From a virus: a stretch of DNA of 39,630 nt. How positions within the stretch are numbered: position 1 is the stretch's first letter; each line of letters begins with the position of its first letter. Below the pieces are notes generated by a model, which had not been told where the DNA came from, searched no databases, and saw nothing but the letters and a program-made list of their open reading frames with translations. A program made the translations under genes and the position numbers. Location of the stretch: IMG/VR virus record IMGVR_UViG_3300022872_000013, positions 1 through 39,630 of that record. One strand, written 5' to 3'. Of this stretch, positions 31,333-38,532 are shown in pieces.

Positions 31333-31343
31333 GGAGAAAACCA

Positions 31344-32114
31344 ATGTCCTTCAGCATCACCAATCCTAGGAATGCCATAGACGCCAAGCGAGCAGCTATC
31401 GAAGCTCGTAAAGCGTCTACGGCGTCTGCCGGTGCGAATCCTGCGGCAATTATCCGCTATCTTCCACCCGGCGAGTGCCCAGACCGAAACCGTATCGTCT
31501 TTGACGACTCTGGTTCTATGGGCGGTTATATTGAGGATGCAAAGCGTGGGGTAGTAGAGTTCCTGCGCAATTGTATTCCAAATCAAACTGCTGTAGCGGT
31601 GCATTTTATGAACACAAAAGAATGGTCTACTGAGTTGAGAAGTAATCTTCTTGAGTTATCTACAGATATTCAAGAAGCTCGTTTGAATATTGGCGGTACA
31701 CCATTCTTTAACACTCTTAAGAAAGCTCTTGAAGCTACGCCCACGCTCACACGCTTGATCGCTTTTACTGACGGCTCGCCGACTGACCAGTTACAATCCG
31801 AAGGAAATAATGAAATTGTAGAAGGCTGGAATACCAGTGGTACTTGGATAGCTTCAGCAAATGTCATCATCAAGATTGCCAAGTCAATCAGCACCGGCAT
31901 ACCAATTGACACAGTGTTCTTTGGCAGCGAAGACCGGCAGAGAGAGATAGAACTTCTCAAGTATCTCTCTGCCCAAACTGGCGGATACTTTCTGCATTTC
32001 GATCCGTCCAAAGTGAATTTTTCACAGGCGTTCAAATACTTGGCGCCGTGTCACAGATTAATGCTTGCATCCAGTAGCTTCAGAGCATCCATTGAAAGTG
32101 GGAGGCAGAAATGA
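31344..32114 (+). CDS. von Willebrand factor A domain protein, 256 aa
   Basis: Complete metal-ion-dependent adhesion site: FDDSGSMGG (D54-x-S56-x-S58), T119 in NIGGTPFFNTL and D143 in AFTDGSPTD. Such vWA domains bind Mg and act as protein-protein switch modules. The N-terminus (ITNPRNAIDAKRAAIEARKA) is a polar helix; there is no signal peptide or membrane segment, so it is cytoplasmic. AAGGAG precedes the ATG. It overlaps the next gene (ATGA) and stands in one transcription unit with a helix-turn-helix protein and an FtsK-like ATPase, suggesting a common function. Confidence 0.85.
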   Translation: MSFSITNPRNAIDAKRAAIEARKASTASAGANPAAIIRYLPPGECPDRNRIVFDDSGSMGGYIEDAKRGVVEFLRNCIPNQTAVAVHFMNTKEWSTELRSNLLELSTDIQEARLNIGGTPFFNTLKKALEATPTLTRLIAFTDGSPTDQLQSEGNNEIVEGWNTSGTWIASANVIIKIAKSISTGIPIDTVFFGSEDRQREIELLKYLSAQTGGYFLHFDPSKVNFSQAFKYLAPCHRLMLASSSFRASIESGRQK

Positions 32115-32341
32115 AAAGTGGCCCACGTCCATGGAATAAGTCAAATAGGCTTATTCCTTTTGTTCTGATAGCAAAAGAACTTGGGGTCTCTGTACGAACT
32201 GTACATCAGGACTACAAAAGCGCAATTCAAAAACTGAAAGCTCAGAACAAGTACAAAGAACTTCTTCGCGCTGGTTCAGTAGAGTGCAATAAGAATTTCT
32301 GTGCGCTCTATTCTGACGGAGGCTCGAATGCTTCCCTCTGA
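32111..32341 (+). CDS. Helix-turn-helix DNA-binding protein, 76 aa
   Basis: Central FVLIAKELGVSVRTVHQDYK then SAIQKLKAQNKYKELL reads as a helix-turn-helix of sigma region 4/LuxR type (I-A-x-x-L-G-V-S-x-x-T-V). Small size and basic N-terminus suit a transcription regulator. GGGAGG lies upstream and the ATG overlaps the vWA stop. The last residues overlap the FtsK-like gene start. Inferred to regulate this cluster. Confidence 0.7.
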   Translation: MKSGPRPWNKSNRLIPFVLIAKELGVSVRTVHQDYKSAIQKLKAQNKYKELLRAGSVECNKNFCALYSDGGSNASL

Positions 32342-33560
32342 AGCCGCAGCTAAACAATCCGAAACCCTCTCACAATATCCTCCTCTCGTACAAAAGCAAG
32401 TTATCACTCTCACTCGGAAGATGTTTGTCCTAGGTTTCGGCGCACTCTTCAATCGTATGGTCGAGGGGCCAGTGGTACGAACATTCTACTTCAAACCCCT
32501 CGGCGAGCCTAAATTTTCTTCCATTCTCAACAAAGAAGAAGAACTTGCTGGCAGTCTCGCCGTAGAATCCGTTCGTATTGAGCGTTTTCTCGGCGAAATT
32601 GCTATTTCTGTGCCGCGTGAAGATAGACAGACTATACAGTTTGACTCTTGTCTTCACAAAATGATGACCTCACCACTCACTCGTGGAATGGCGCTGCCAC
32701 TCTTAATGGGCCAGTCCACCATAGGAGAACATCTCTATGCTGATCTTGCTCAACAGCCGCATTTACTGGTGTCGGGAGCTACTAATTCAGGCAAAAGCGT
32801 CTACACAGCACAGCTTATTTGCTCGCTTTCTCTTTTTCGCACTCCAGAGGAGCTTGAGTTTGTGCTTGTGGACACTAAGAATCTTGATCTGGTATTGTTC
32901 AAGGGACTTGAACATGTTAAGTATGTCCTTGATAACATATCCGACCTCAGAGCCGCACTTACAGCAATGCTTGAGGAGGTTAGGTTACGAAACCAACAAA
33001 TGTCAGGATTAGCGCGAAATATCGGAGAGTGGAACGCTTTAAATGCAGGTGCTTACTGGAATCCTGACTGTTTTAGAAGTGTAGGAGCCAGTAATGGTAT
33101 GGGTGATAAAAAAATGAAGTACAAAATCCTTATCATCGACGAACTAGCGGATGTGCTCGATCAAGATGCAGGATATCTCTCACAGATTGAGCGTAAGATG
33201 CGTCCACCTTCGATTCACTCACTCTTAAAAACCATCGCACAGATTTCCCGCGCCGCTGGAGTGCATCTCATTCTAGCGACACAACGGCCATCGGTTAAAG
33301 TACTCTCTGGAGATATTAAGGCAAATTTTCCAGCAAGAGTATGTTTCAAGCTCCCAAGTAGCGTAGATTCTCGCGTTGTTCTCGATGAGAATGGTGCGGA
33401 GAACTTACTTGGTATGGGAGATTACTTGTACAAAATCGCAGGCTCCGATACCGTCAAGCGAGCGCACAGCGCGTTCGTATCGATCAACGATATTGCTAAC
33501 ATTCTCGCACAGAATGAGAACATAAGGAGACAGTATACCAATGCCGGTAGTAAGATGTAA
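32328..33560 (+). CDS. FtsK/SpoIIIE-type DNA translocase, 410 aa
   Basis: Start chosen at MLPSEAAAKQSE with GGAGG 5-6 bases upstream. Motor core: Walker A GATNSGKS (about 150-157), the following VDTKNLDLVLFKGLEHVKYV, Walker B ILIIDELAD (D271/E272), AGVHLILATQRPSVKVLSGD and FPARVCFKLPSSVDSRVVLD ending ENGAENLLGMGDYLY. These are the diagnostic blocks of FtsK-family pumps. There are no N-terminal membrane helices and no gamma winged-helix C-terminus, so it is a soluble minimal pump. Phages rarely carry one; roles could be genome segregation, plasmid-like upkeep or displacing host DNA proteins. Confidence 0.9.
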   Translation: MLPSEAAAKQSETLSQYPPLVQKQVITLTRKMFVLGFGALFNRMVEGPVVRTFYFKPLGEPKFSSILNKEEELAGSLAVESVRIERFLGEIAISVPREDRQTIQFDSCLHKMMTSPLTRGMALPLLMGQSTIGEHLYADLAQQPHLLVSGATNSGKSVYTAQLICSLSLFRTPEELEFVLVDTKNLDLVLFKGLEHVKYVLDNISDLRAALTAMLEEVRLRNQQMSGLARNIGEWNALNAGAYWNPDCFRSVGASNGMGDKKMKYKILIIDELADVLDQDAGYLSQIERKMRPPSIHSLLKTIAQISRAAGVHLILATQRPSVKVLSGDIKANFPARVCFKLPSSVDSRVVLDENGAENLLGMGDYLYKIAGSDTVKRAHSAFVSINDIANILAQNENIRRQYTNAGSKM

Positions 33561-33732
33561 ATACTGTAACAGACCGATAACACGCGATAAATACGGCAGT
33601 GGTTTTTGGCTTCACAAGAAAACCAAGAGTGTACCGACAATGTACTTCTCCTGTTCTATGTACTCCAGAACAAAGTCGAAACGTGTTCTAGGTCTATCAT
33701 ACGCAGCACCAAAAACCAAAGGAGCTAACTGA
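33541..33732 (+). CDS. Small zinc-finger-like protein, 63 aa
   Basis: Begins MPVVRCKYCNRPITRDKYGS, a C-x2-C knuckle, with a His and another Cys later (WLHKKTK, YFSCSMY). Highly basic overall. AAGGAG about 11 bases before the ATG, overlapping the end of the FtsK-like gene by 20 bases. Likely nucleic-acid-binding; not recognised. Confidence 0.6.
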   Translation: MPVVRCKYCNRPITRDKYGSGFWLHKKTKSVPTMYFSCSMYSRTKSKRVLGLSYAAPKTKGAN

Positions 33733-34181
33733 TGACACAATCTAGACAAGAAGCAGAACATTTGATGGAGCAACAGCACTATCCTCCCGATTATCAGGAA
33801 GAGTTTGATGAGGAAGATACTTGTGAAAGATGTGGTAGTGTGCTCATCAACGAAGAAACTCTATGTGATGCTTGTATCAAAGAACTTCGTGAACTAGAAC
33901 AGGAGCCAGAAATGAAACTCAAAATATTCAAGTATCCGCTAACCATGGACGGCGATACAACTCTTGAACTTCCACGCAACGCTCAAATACTGAGCGTTGG
34001 CGCACAAAATAGCCAGCTTTATTTGTGGGCACTCGTAGACACTGAAATAGGCGTGATAGAATCACGTTATTTTCGTAGTCTAGGCACTGGATGGCCGATA
34101 ACAAAACCTGGAAAGTTTATCGGAACAGTATTCTTTTTTGAAAGCAACCTTGTACTTCATGTATTTGAGGTGAATCTATGA
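33732..34181 (+). CDS. Zinc-ribbon plus DUF7352-like protein, 149 aa
   Basis: N-terminal 60 residues are acidic with a zinc ribbon (TCERCGSVLINEETLCDACI). The C-terminal 90 residues (MKLKIFKYPLTMDGDTTLEL, ILSVGAQNSQLYLWALVDTE, GTGWPITKPGKFIGTVFFFE, VLHVFEVNL) match a small phage family usually annotated DUF7352. An internal ATG (33912) with AGGAG 6 bases upstream marks exactly this domain boundary, so a short form may also be made. Function unknown. Confidence 0.7.
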   Translation: MTQSRQEAEHLMEQQHYPPDYQEEFDEEDTCERCGSVLINEETLCDACIKELRELEQEPEMKLKIFKYPLTMDGDTTLELPRNAQILSVGAQNSQLYLWALVDTEIGVIESRYFRSLGTGWPITKPGKFIGTVFFFESNLVLHVFEVNL

Positions 34182-34591
34182 AATACTACTACGATCGCTA
34201 CTGGGGCTGCTTTTTCAAACGCTCCATCGAAAACGGCACTGGTCCAGCAACTCTTGACAATGGTATAAAACCCACCGACCTAGAGCTTATCGGCGTTGGC
34301 TATAGTGGCCGTCCTGGTATGCTCAACGACATTCACTCACAAAACATTGCTGACCAAGGTCCGCTTCCAGCAGGAACCTACACCTTCTCTGGTCCATTTA
34401 CTGATCCTAAGCGCGGTCCACAATGTTGGCGGCTCGAACCAGCACCAACGAATCGTATGTTCGGTCGGTGTGCGTTTATGAACCACGGAGATACTAGCGA
34501 CATGTCTCACGATGCTTCTGATGGTTGTATCATTAGCCCACACTGGGTGAGAAACCTATGGACTGATGGAGATACACTTGAGGTACTGTGA
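34178..34591 (+). CDS. L,D-transpeptidase-fold peptidoglycan enzyme (DUF2778/Tlde1-like)
   Basis: 137 residues. Pattern IGVGYSGRPGMLNDI, QGPLPAGTYTF, AFMNHGDTSD and HDASDGCIIS: His103 then Ser-x-Gly-Cys117-Ile, the catalytic layout of the YkuD/Tlde1 fold, which cuts or exchanges L,D-bonds in peptidoglycan. No signal peptide, so it needs a holin or other route to reach the wall, as for endolysins. GAGGTG before the ATG, overlapping the previous stop. It is the last gene before a terminator. Candidate endolysin; alternative is an early cell-wall remodelling enzyme. Confidence 0.65.
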   Translation: MKYYYDRYWGCFFKRSIENGTGPATLDNGIKPTDLELIGVGYSGRPGMLNDIHSQNIADQGPLPAGTYTFSGPFTDPKRGPQCWRLEPAPTNRMFGRCAFMNHGDTSDMSHDASDGCIISPHWVRNLWTDGDTLEVL

Positions 34592-34616
34592 GCACATTCA
34601 CACTAGCTCACTCGGT

Positions 34617-34655
34617 AGGCCGATGCCCGTCTCATGGGGTCGGCCTCCATTTTTT
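34617..34655 (+). terminator. Rho-independent terminator
   Basis: AGGCCGA (34617-34623) pairs with TCGGCCT (34640-34646) with CCC/GGG able to stack inside, followed by CCA and six T. It closes the transcription unit ending at the peptidoglycan enzyme. Confidence 0.85.
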
Positions 34656-34699
34656 CATAGGTCCGAGGGAAGTCGTTGAAAAGATGCGGGTTATGGCGC

Positions 34700-34728
34700 T
34701 TGACAGACTTGTATACAAGGGGTAGAAT
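34700..34728 (+). promoter_or_regulatory. Promoter with spacer palindrome
   Basis: TTGACA (34700-34705), 17-base spacer, TAGAAT (34723-34728). The spacer contains the perfect 12-bp palindrome CTTGTATACAAG (34708-34719), an ideal operator: a bound repressor would block RNA polymerase. The start codon follows after only 6 bases, so the mRNA should be leaderless. Confidence 0.8.
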
Positions 34729-34734
34729 GGTCAT

Positions 34735-34968
34735 ATGCCTCACACCCCGCCGTTGACCACCGCATCGACCGTCCGAATCTTCCAAGCCCAAGCCGACGCT
34801 CTGAAGGTAGATTATCCAAGACTTTCTACTAGCGCGCTTGTGCGTGTACTATTACAACTATTCTTAACTAAAAAAATTCCAGAAGCATACCCTCTTGCGC
34901 TAGAGGAAATGATCCGTGCTGACGAAGCACAGAGGCGCCAAGTGACAAAACGAGTTTCTGTAGCATAA
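34735..34968 (+). CDS. Small regulator-like protein, leaderless mRNA, 77 aa
   Basis: The ATG lies 6 bases after the -10 box and lacks a ribosome site, so translation should be leaderless. The core (DYPRLSTSALVRVLLQLFLT then KKIPEAYPLALEEMIRADEA) looks like a small helical dimer, with the S-T-S-A-L-V-R pattern seen in ribbon-helix-helix DNA-binding proteins. The 12-bp palindrome inside its promoter suits self-repression by such a dimer. Family not proven. It is first in the second rightward operon. Confidence 0.7.
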   Translation: MPHTPPLTTASTVRIFQAQADALKVDYPRLSTSALVRVLLQLFLTKKIPEAYPLALEEMIRADEAQRRQVTKRVSVA

Positions 34969-34987
34969 GTGTGTAAAAGGAGAATAA

Positions 34988-35719
34988 ATGTCTGATGAGA
35001 CAGAAGATGAACTCGTCGAGCAAGTTGACGAGTCTTTTGTACCTACCGATGATCCTGAGGAAATCTCTGTGGAAGAAGCAGCGACAACGGATATTCCGCT
35101 TGCAGCTACGACTACTGAGCCGGAAGAAGTGGGTCATTTAACAGCAACGGTGTGCGATTGCTGTCTTGAGCTTAATCTCACACATCCAACTTCAGTGATA
35201 ACTTGCGCACGATGTGGTCAAGCGTTTTGCTTTCATTTTGCGTCTACTATAGATGCGCAGTATTGTGTGAATTGTCTGAGTGATGTCTCGGTGTCGAAGA
35301 GTATAATCACTAAGACTTATGAGCACAAAAACGCCGAAGGGCAGACAGTGTTTTATCGGCGCAGGGCTAGAGAGATACAGATTAATGGTCTTGACTGGCT
35401 ATTTGCGCAGCGTAAGATCAATGAGCTGTCGGATGTTGAGCTTGATCTTAGTATTGAGTATCACAGAAACATCCTATCGCTGATGATTACTGAGCAAGAG
35501 CAACGTCGTACAGCTAAGATGCACCGTTATGCTGGCGTCAAGGTTCACATTCCAACGCCGACGACAACGGGAGTGCATGATTCTACTACAACAACGATTA
35601 AGAAGACTCGAACAATCTCTAAGACGAAGGCCCAAGAGCAGATTGCGGCATTGCTAAAGCAGATGCAGGCTAAGGGCATGACGATGGATAAGATAGCAGC
35701 GATGCTTAAGAAAGCGTAG
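34988..35719 (+). CDS. FYVE/RING-like zinc protein, 243 aa
   Basis: AAAAGGAG before the ATG. Acidic residues 1-50 are followed by an eight-ligand zinc module: C56-x2-C59, C73-x2-C76, C81-x-H83, C93-x2-C96 (visible as CARCGQAFCFHF and YCVNC). The order matches cross-braced FYVE/RING-type treble clefs. The rest is helical (FAQRKINELSDVELDLSIEY) with a Thr-rich hinge and basic, Met/Lys-rich C-terminal helices (KAQEQIAALLKQMQAKGMTM). Could be a protein- or nucleic-acid-binding scaffold. Function unknown. Confidence 0.7.
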   Translation: MSDETEDELVEQVDESFVPTDDPEEISVEEAATTDIPLAATTTEPEEVGHLTATVCDCCLELNLTHPTSVITCARCGQAFCFHFASTIDAQYCVNCLSDVSVSKSIITKTYEHKNAEGQTVFYRRRAREIQINGLDWLFAQRKINELSDVELDLSIEYHRNILSLMITEQEQRRTAKMHRYAGVKVHIPTPTTTGVHDSTTTTIKKTRTISKTKAQEQIAALLKQMQAKGMTMDKIAAMLKKA

Positions 35720-35723
35720 GAAA

Positions 35724-35924
35724 ATGACAAAGGTACAACTTGAAGACACATTGAAGGCAAGACAAGCAGAGATTGTAAGTCTTCGTGAAAATCAAAGAAA
35801 GCTGACAGAAGAAATAAGACAATCAGCTAGTGAAATGTTTAAACTACGTAGTGAACGTGAGCAGGTCTGTGCAACTCTCGCAGCCGTGGGAAAACTTCTT
35901 GCAATCTCTTATGGAGAACTCTAG
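35724..35924 (+). CDS. Coiled-coil protein, 66 aa
   Basis: Almost wholly heptad-like helix (LEDTLKARQAEIVSLRENQR, KLTEEIRQSASEMFKLRSER). AGGA close before the ATG. Its stop directly abuts the nuclease gene start, so it is probably coupled to it and may dimerise with or modulate the nuclease. Not recognised. Confidence 0.6.
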   Translation: MTKVQLEDTLKARQAEIVSLRENQRKLTEEIRQSASEMFKLRSEREQVCATLAAVGKLLAISYGEL

Positions 35925-36983
35925 ATGAAACCTTCCGGTCAGTTGATTGAGTTTCTCAATCGTACACCGCTTCCGTGGGTACGCTATGATGAGGCTAAAC
36001 AGAAGTTGATTGTCGTGATAGATAACCACATGTTGAGCACGTATAGAAATTGTCCTCAACATTTCTTCTACTCCAACGTCCAAGGTTACCAAAAGAAATC
36101 CGGTGTCAAAGAAGGAGAAAAAGAACGTGCGTGGTATTTGGACTTTGGCGTTCTACTTCATAAGATGCTGGAGATGTACTATCAGGAGTTTAAGAATCCT
36201 GACTTTGATGTTACTAAGTGGGCTTCTGTTCGTGCTATGGCCGAGTGGCAGGAAATGAGAATGGATGTTCACTCAGAGCACAAGGAGTTTAAGGTTATCG
36301 GCGGCGCGTTTGGTTTCGCTGGCTTGTTAATGCAGTATGCGTCTGTAATGTCACCGTTGAATGAGAAGATCAGAGTTCTTGGTACAGAAGTCTCATTTGG
36401 TAGAAACGGCGAAGTGCCTTTGTTCATCGGCGAGGATATTGAAATCTATCTTGCTGGTCGGATGGACCTGATTGTAGACGATGGCTATTTCATCTGTCCT
36501 ATGGATCATAAGACTATGGGCGCTTTTCGCGGCGATCCTGGGATGCAATTTGAAACGGAGGAAGGTCCAACAGGGTACATTTATGCACTCTCGAAGATTC
36601 TTCCGCAGTTTGTACCAGCAGACCAACTCTTGAAGCGTGATTGCTCGAAGATTCTGATGAACTTAATTCAGAAGAAACCAGCTTCCACACCGCAAGAACG
36701 ATTTAAGCGTGTGCCGATTAGGAAGACGTCAGAGCAGCTCGAAGCCTATCGTTATAGGATGTTTGCAACTGTACAGCATCTAATTCTCGATACAGAAAGT
36801 TTTGCAGCTAGTTTTCCTCTCTGGCGCAATACAACAGCTTGCACGAACTGGCACATGACAACGTGTGCTTTCAGAGATGTTTGTCGTCAGAGTTCTAGGG
36901 ACGCAGAACAATCTACGCTAACCAATGGCTTTCTCAAGATGCCGATCTGGGATACTGAGAAAGTTACACCCACAACGTTTTGA
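35925..36983 (+). CDS. Cas4/AddB-like PD-(D/E)XK nuclease, 352 aa
   Basis: Hallmarks: LSTYRNCPQHFFY (Cys43), GVLLHKMLEMYY (His79), AGRMDLIVD and CPMDHKTMG (the acidic D and D-x-K catalytic pair), and a C-terminal cluster C-x7-C-x5-C in TTACTNWHMTTCAFRDVCRQ. The four Cys can hold a 4Fe-4S cluster as in Cas4 and AddB exonucleases. Likely a 5'-3' exonuclease making 3' single strands for recombination. Followed by a RecA-like ATPase and SSB-like gene, a common phage recombination module. GGAGAA upstream. Confidence 0.85.
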   Translation: MKPSGQLIEFLNRTPLPWVRYDEAKQKLIVVIDNHMLSTYRNCPQHFFYSNVQGYQKKSGVKEGEKERAWYLDFGVLLHKMLEMYYQEFKNPDFDVTKWASVRAMAEWQEMRMDVHSEHKEFKVIGGAFGFAGLLMQYASVMSPLNEKIRVLGTEVSFGRNGEVPLFIGEDIEIYLAGRMDLIVDDGYFICPMDHKTMGAFRGDPGMQFETEEGPTGYIYALSKILPQFVPADQLLKRDCSKILMNLIQKKPASTPQERFKRVPIRKTSEQLEAYRYRMFATVQHLILDTESFAASFPLWRNTTACTNWHMTTCAFRDVCRQSSRDAEQSTLTNGFLKMPIWDTEKVTPTTF

Positions 36984-37001
36984 GCAGGAGAAGGAGTTAA
37001 C

Positions 37002-37307
37002 ATGCTCATAGAAGGAAAGACTTACTTGTCACTCGCAGAGCATCCTGAGATACAGGTGACAAAGTGTCAGCAGGTGCTCTCTAACCACATGCAATGCTGG
37101 AGAGCAGGGGATTTTCAGATCACTACAATCACTCTGACGCCAACAGAAGCCGAGCCGGATCATGTAGACATTCTGACTTATCAGAAGTGCCGTGCTCATG
37201 CTGCATGGGAGCAGGATGCTGATGCTAAGACTGCGGCAAAAGAGGCAGCCCAAGCAGCAGAGAAGGCTACCATAGCAGCAAATTCCAACGCCGCTACAAA
37301 GAAGTAG
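37002..37307 (+). CDS. Hypothetical protein, 101 aa
   Basis: AAGGAG 5 bases before the ATG. Residues 1-65 form a compact mixed domain (GKTYLSLAEHPEIQVTKCQQ, then AGDFQITTITLTPTEAEPDH) with three Cys; the C-terminus is an Ala/Lys/Glu helix. Not recognised; lies between nuclease and ATPase of the recombination module. Confidence 0.65.
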   Translation: MLIEGKTYLSLAEHPEIQVTKCQQVLSNHMQCWRAGDFQITTITLTPTEAEPDHVDILTYQKCRAHAAWEQDADAKTAAKEAAQAAEKATIAANSNAATKK

Positions 37308-37325
37308 CATAAGAAGGAGCAGGAA

Positions 37326-38105
37326 ATGTCTACTTCACCATTCACAAATATGCTAGGAGTGCGCTCTGAGGATGTACATGCCACAGAGCGCCTCAAGATT
37401 GCGATCATGGGAAAACCGAAGAGTGGGAAGAGTTGGTTTGCTGCAACGGCGCCGGGTCCGATTAGATATTATGACTTTGATGATCGTGCTGAGTCGTTGG
37501 AAGGCAAGCCAAATCTGTTCATTCTTTCTAGACCAACAATGTTGCAAATAGAGACAGACCTTGCAGTGATGAAAGCGAATAAGACTAAAGGTCTGGCTCT
37601 TCCAACAACTATTGTCTTTGACTCTGTTACGTTCATGGTAGATGCTATGGATGCAGAAATACGAAGACAGCAACCTGGTTTGTATAAAGGTATCAAAGTT
37701 GGAAACTCGACTTTGGTATACAAAGGAAAAGACTGGGATGCGGTGGTTGGTAAACAGAACTATATGCGCTATCTCGTTGGTGAATTGACGTATCTTGGTG
37801 TTAATTTCATCTTTGTTTTTCACGAAAAAGATGAAAAAGAAGGTACTTCGACGCCAGATGAGACTAAGTACACTGGTTTACAAACTGTTAATCCGCAGTA
37901 TCTCGCAGAGTGCATGAGCCTTTTTAACGAGGTTTATCGCATTCAAGTGAACGGCAAGCAACAATATGAGGTTACTTGCAAACCTACCTACAATGTAAGA
38001 GCTTCCACAACAATGCTTTTGGATGTTCTTGAACCGCCAAACATCATGGACATGATTGCAAAACACAAAAAGAAAAGAGAGGAACTGACCAATGGCAAAA
38101 GGTAA
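37326..38105 (+). CDS. RecA-like AAA ATPase (Sak4/phage nucleotide-binding type)
   Basis: P-loop GKPKSGKS at 29-36, then IRYYDFDDRAESL, Walker B-like TTIVFDSVTFM and FIFVFHEKDEKEG before the sensor-like region. Matches the AAA_24/Sak4 family of phage single-strand annealing ATPases. GAAGGAGCAGG precedes the ATG. With the upstream exonuclease and downstream SSB-like protein it forms a recombination and repair set acting on phage DNA. The 3' end overlaps the next gene by 14 bases. Confidence 0.85.
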   Translation: MSTSPFTNMLGVRSEDVHATERLKIAIMGKPKSGKSWFAATAPGPIRYYDFDDRAESLEGKPNLFILSRPTMLQIETDLAVMKANKTKGLALPTTIVFDSVTFMVDAMDAEIRRQQPGLYKGIKVGNSTLVYKGKDWDAVVGKQNYMRYLVGELTYLGVNFIFVFHEKDEKEGTSTPDETKYTGLQTVNPQYLAECMSLFNEVYRIQVNGKQQYEVTCKPTYNVRASTTMLLDVLEPPNIMDMIAKHKKKREELTNGKR

Positions 38106-38313
38106 GTTGTACACGTACGCTGTTCTATATCATCCTAAAGTTGTAAAGGATGCTGCGGGAAATGAGATTCAGGAAAAGTCAAGTATCCTAGTCTCGCCGA
38201 CTTCAACTATTGCTACCACGGATGCAGAGATTCAGATCACTGCTTCTCGTAGCATCCCAACAGAGTATCTTGACAAACTTGAGCAGGTTGAGATTGTAGT
38301 TCGCCCTTTGTAG
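38092..38313 (+). CDS. Conserved small phage protein, 73 aa
   Basis: Compact beta protein (GKLYTYAVLYHPKVVKDAAG, then SRSIPTEYLDKLEQVEIVVR) of a small conserved family I recognise in many phages, with the I-P-x-x-Y-L-D-K-L-x-Q-V-E-I-x-V-R-P ending; function unknown. ATG inside the end of the ATPase gene. A zero-frame C-CCT-TTG heptamer sits directly before the stop codon; see the frame-shifted extension. Confidence 0.75.
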   Translation: MAKGKLYTYAVLYHPKVVKDAAGNEIQEKSSILVSPTSTIATTDAEIQITASRSIPTEYLDKLEQVEIVVRPL

Positions 38314-38483
38314 CCCTGCTTAGAGGTGATTATTGTATAGATTGGAGAAATGCTGAAGAAGGTCCAATCTATTCCAATGCCAGGCAGGGCGCTAGAATTG
38401 CAAAAGGTGTTTACGATATGCAGAGACAAGCGGAATTAATGATGCTCATGCAAGAGAAGACCGGTTGTTATGAGAAGCGTTGA
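38310..38483 (+). other. Possible -1 frameshift extension of the 73 aa gene
   Basis: The -1 frame is open from the slippery-looking C-CCT-TTG (38304-38310) through VALLRGDYCIDWRNAEEGPI, YSNARQGARIAKGVYDMQRQ and on to KTGCYEKR, then TGA at 38481. It has no ATG, GTG or TTG before codon 38 or so, yet reads like real protein. Downstream RNA can fold: GCCCTGC/GCAGGGC (38313/38384) and ATAGATTGGA/TCCAATCTAT (38337/38363), 10 perfect pairs. Alternatives: a separate gene with a rare start, or a non-coding RNA. A competing 29 aa frame starts at 38350. Confidence 0.35.
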
Positions 38484-38532
38484 CTCGACAATCCACAAAA
38501 GTTTTAACTCAAAGAAATAAGGAGCAGCACAC

